Source of the DNA: Pleurocapsa minor GSE-CHR-MK 17-07R
GTDB taxonomy: Bacteria; Chloroflexota; Anaerolineae; Aggregatilineales; Phototrophicaceae
DNA length: 64,000 nt
Direction of reading: 5' to 3'
Assembly: GCA_019359125.1 (NCBI GenBank)
Contig: JAHHHY010000011.1
Location: 150,546-214,545, forward strand
Part shown: positions 61,850-64,000 of the stretch, piece after piece
Position numbering within the stretch: the stretch's first letter is position 1
How the letters are laid out: each line of letters starts with the position of its first letter
The notes under the pieces: model-generated
The model's input: the letters and a program-made list of their open reading frames with translations, nothing else
Databases searched by the model: none
What the model was told of the DNA's origin: nothing
Position numbers and translations under genes: made by a program

Positions 61850-62569
61850 ATGACTTTTATGGACCACGGCACGCAGCATTCACCTTCCGATTCGCTCACT
61901 GTCCGGCGCGCTTCGGCGCAGGATATCCCGTTTATCGCCTGGTGCAACTTTGAATCGACCTCACCAGAGCCGGGCTTCAGCTATTGGGATCCGGTGATGG
62001 AAGGCACAGGCACGAAGACGATGGACTTTATCCAGGCGGTATTCCGGGCCGATGCGCTGGCCTGGGGCAGCCCGGAAAATTTCTTCATCGTGGAGCAGGA
62101 CGGCAAGCCGATCGGCGGGGCCAGCGGCTTCAACATGGACGCCAGCGATTATCGCCCACTGCGCCTGGATCGGCTGCCGCAGGTCGCCGCCAGCCTCGGC
62201 TGGAACCAGGCGACGCTGGACGGTTTTTTCGCGGCCTATACGCAGGTGTGGAGCGATCCACTCGATGTCACCCTGTCCCCGACCGCGCCGTGGATTATCG
62301 AGTGCGTCGCTGTGGTGCCTGAAGCGCGTGGGCGTGGCGTTGCGAAACGCTTGCTGAACGCGCTGCTGGATGAGGGGCGCAGGCTGGGCTATGAACAGGC
62401 GAGCATCTCGGTGACGATGGGCAACGAGCCTGCCCGCAGGCTGTACGAGGCGCTTGGCTTTGAGCTGTATATGACCTACGGCCCGGCTTATTTCGAGGGC
62501 TTTTTCCCCGGCACGATCAAGTACCGCATGCGCCTGATGCAGGATGAAGCTGCATCCTGGGCCCGCTGA
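61850..62569 (+). CDS. GNAT family N-acetyltransferase
   Basis: 239 aa; ATG 61850 or 61859, with CAGGGAGC upstream. Acetyl-CoA pocket in VVPEARGRGVAKRLLNALLD and the final beta bulge GNEPARRLYEALGFELY define GNAT. It transfers an acetyl group to an amine of an unknown acceptor. It is the last gene of the TetR-controlled set and ends at a strong terminator. Confidence 0.9.
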   Translation: MTFMDHGTQHSPSDSLTVRRASAQDIPFIAWCNFESTSPEPGFSYWDPVMEGTGTKTMDFIQAVFRADALAWGSPENFFIVEQDGKPIGGASGFNMDASDYRPLRLDRLPQVAASLGWNQATLDGFFAAYTQVWSDPLDVTLSPTAPWIIECVAVVPEARGRGVAKRLLNALLDEGRRLGYEQASISVTMGNEPARRLYEALGFELYMTYGPAYFEGFFPGTIKYRMRLMQDEAASWAR

Positions 62570-62580
62570 ACGCATGATAT

Positions 62581-62617
62581 TCCCGGCGGGGCATAGGAAA
62601 GTTATGCCCCGCCGGGA
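62581..62617. terminator. Bidirectional terminator
   Basis: TCCCGGCGGGGCATA (62581-62595) pairs perfectly with TATGCCCCGCCGGGA (62603-62617): 15 bp with a 7-nt loop, between the convergent GNAT gene and alanine dehydrogenase gene. Confidence 0.85.
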
Positions 62618-62641
62618 TGCTGAGTGGCGATGCAGTCCGCG

Positions 62642-63748
<1,107 letters not shown>

Positions 63749-64000
63749 GATTTGACCGCCTCGAAAACTACGCGTAAAAATACCATTAGGGCTATTTTCG
63801 CCATAATGTATGAAAAAGTAAAGCTGATTTAGGACACTTTGTATGAAGGGGCGGCTTATGGCCTCACCCCTCAGTCCCCTTGTATCTTGAAAAGGCCGTA
63901 GAATAAGACGGCAAGCAGAACAGGGGGTGAGCGCTTGGCAGTCCCTTGAGGCAACAAGCCTGATGGAGAGATGAAGCCCACCCCCCATGCAAGACCACCG
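63749..64000. other. Right end of the window, no gene supported
   Basis: The DNA upstream of alanine dehydrogenase has AT-rich sequence (about 63770-63835) that could hold its promoter. The remainder has no convincing gene on either strand within the window. Confidence 0.4.

Noticed and set aside
63749..64000. Upstream extension of alanine dehydrogenase by 80 codons
   Set aside because: The family starts at MIVGVPKEIK; the extension is low in coding character and contains the promoter-like AT-rich stretch.

Overview
The window reads as chromosomal DNA of a high-GC, free-living bacterium. The gene mix points to Chloroflexota, probably an Anaerolineae-like lineage: many PAS/GAF histidine kinases and single-domain receivers, LQR-GN leader proteins of the kind seen with extracellular contractile injection systems (eCIS), several sugar-uptake genes, and abundant short intergenic palindromes. 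This assignment is inference; there is no rRNA or marker gene here. I saw no tRNA, rRNA, CRISPR array, complete insertion sequence or prophage.

Layout. 1-11.6 kb: end of a TPR protein, a CorC/HlyC-type membrane protein, a small HisKA-like protein lacking its histidine, a DUF554 membrane protein, a MASE1 histidine kinase coupled to an M24 peptidase, a GAF/PAS kinase, and a flavin pair (FMO plus luciferase-like). 11.6-24.6 kb: three repeat blocks, a P-type ATPase, a DUF89 protein, a cytochrome c, a beta-helix protein, a TipA-like MerR regulator, and two copies of a two-gene cassette (12.2-13.9 and 22.6-24.6 kb). Each cassette encodes a papain/C39-like Cys-His-Asp protein with an LQR-GN leader, followed by a small partner. 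This cassette is the best candidate for an undescribed system. 24.6-42 kb: a phosphatase, a DUF4256 protein, GH4, and a large leftward amino-sugar-type cluster (ROK kinase, DUF4127, FAD oxidoreductase, NanE, GntR regulator, sugar ABC binding protein and two permeases), with an MFS-free GT39-like gene and a GH20 hexosaminidase beside it. Copies of a DasR/NagR-like operator (around TGGTMTAKACCA) tie this cluster to its GntR regulator. 42-47 kb: an alpha/beta hydrolase and a peptide ABC transporter without ATPases. 47-60 kb: four histidine kinases or hybrids and five receiver proteins, mostly leftward. 60-64 kb: a TetR regulator with two matching operators, a YdeI-like protein, a GNAT enzyme and alanine dehydrogenase.

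A second theme is a family of palindromes whose stems differ but whose edge is always CCCTAC or GTAGGG. They occur singly, as about 120-130 bp facing pairs, and as three tandem arrays of period 86-125 bp. Function is unknown.

Sequence was read by eye. Domain limits are approximate and family names come from recognised motifs, not from searches.
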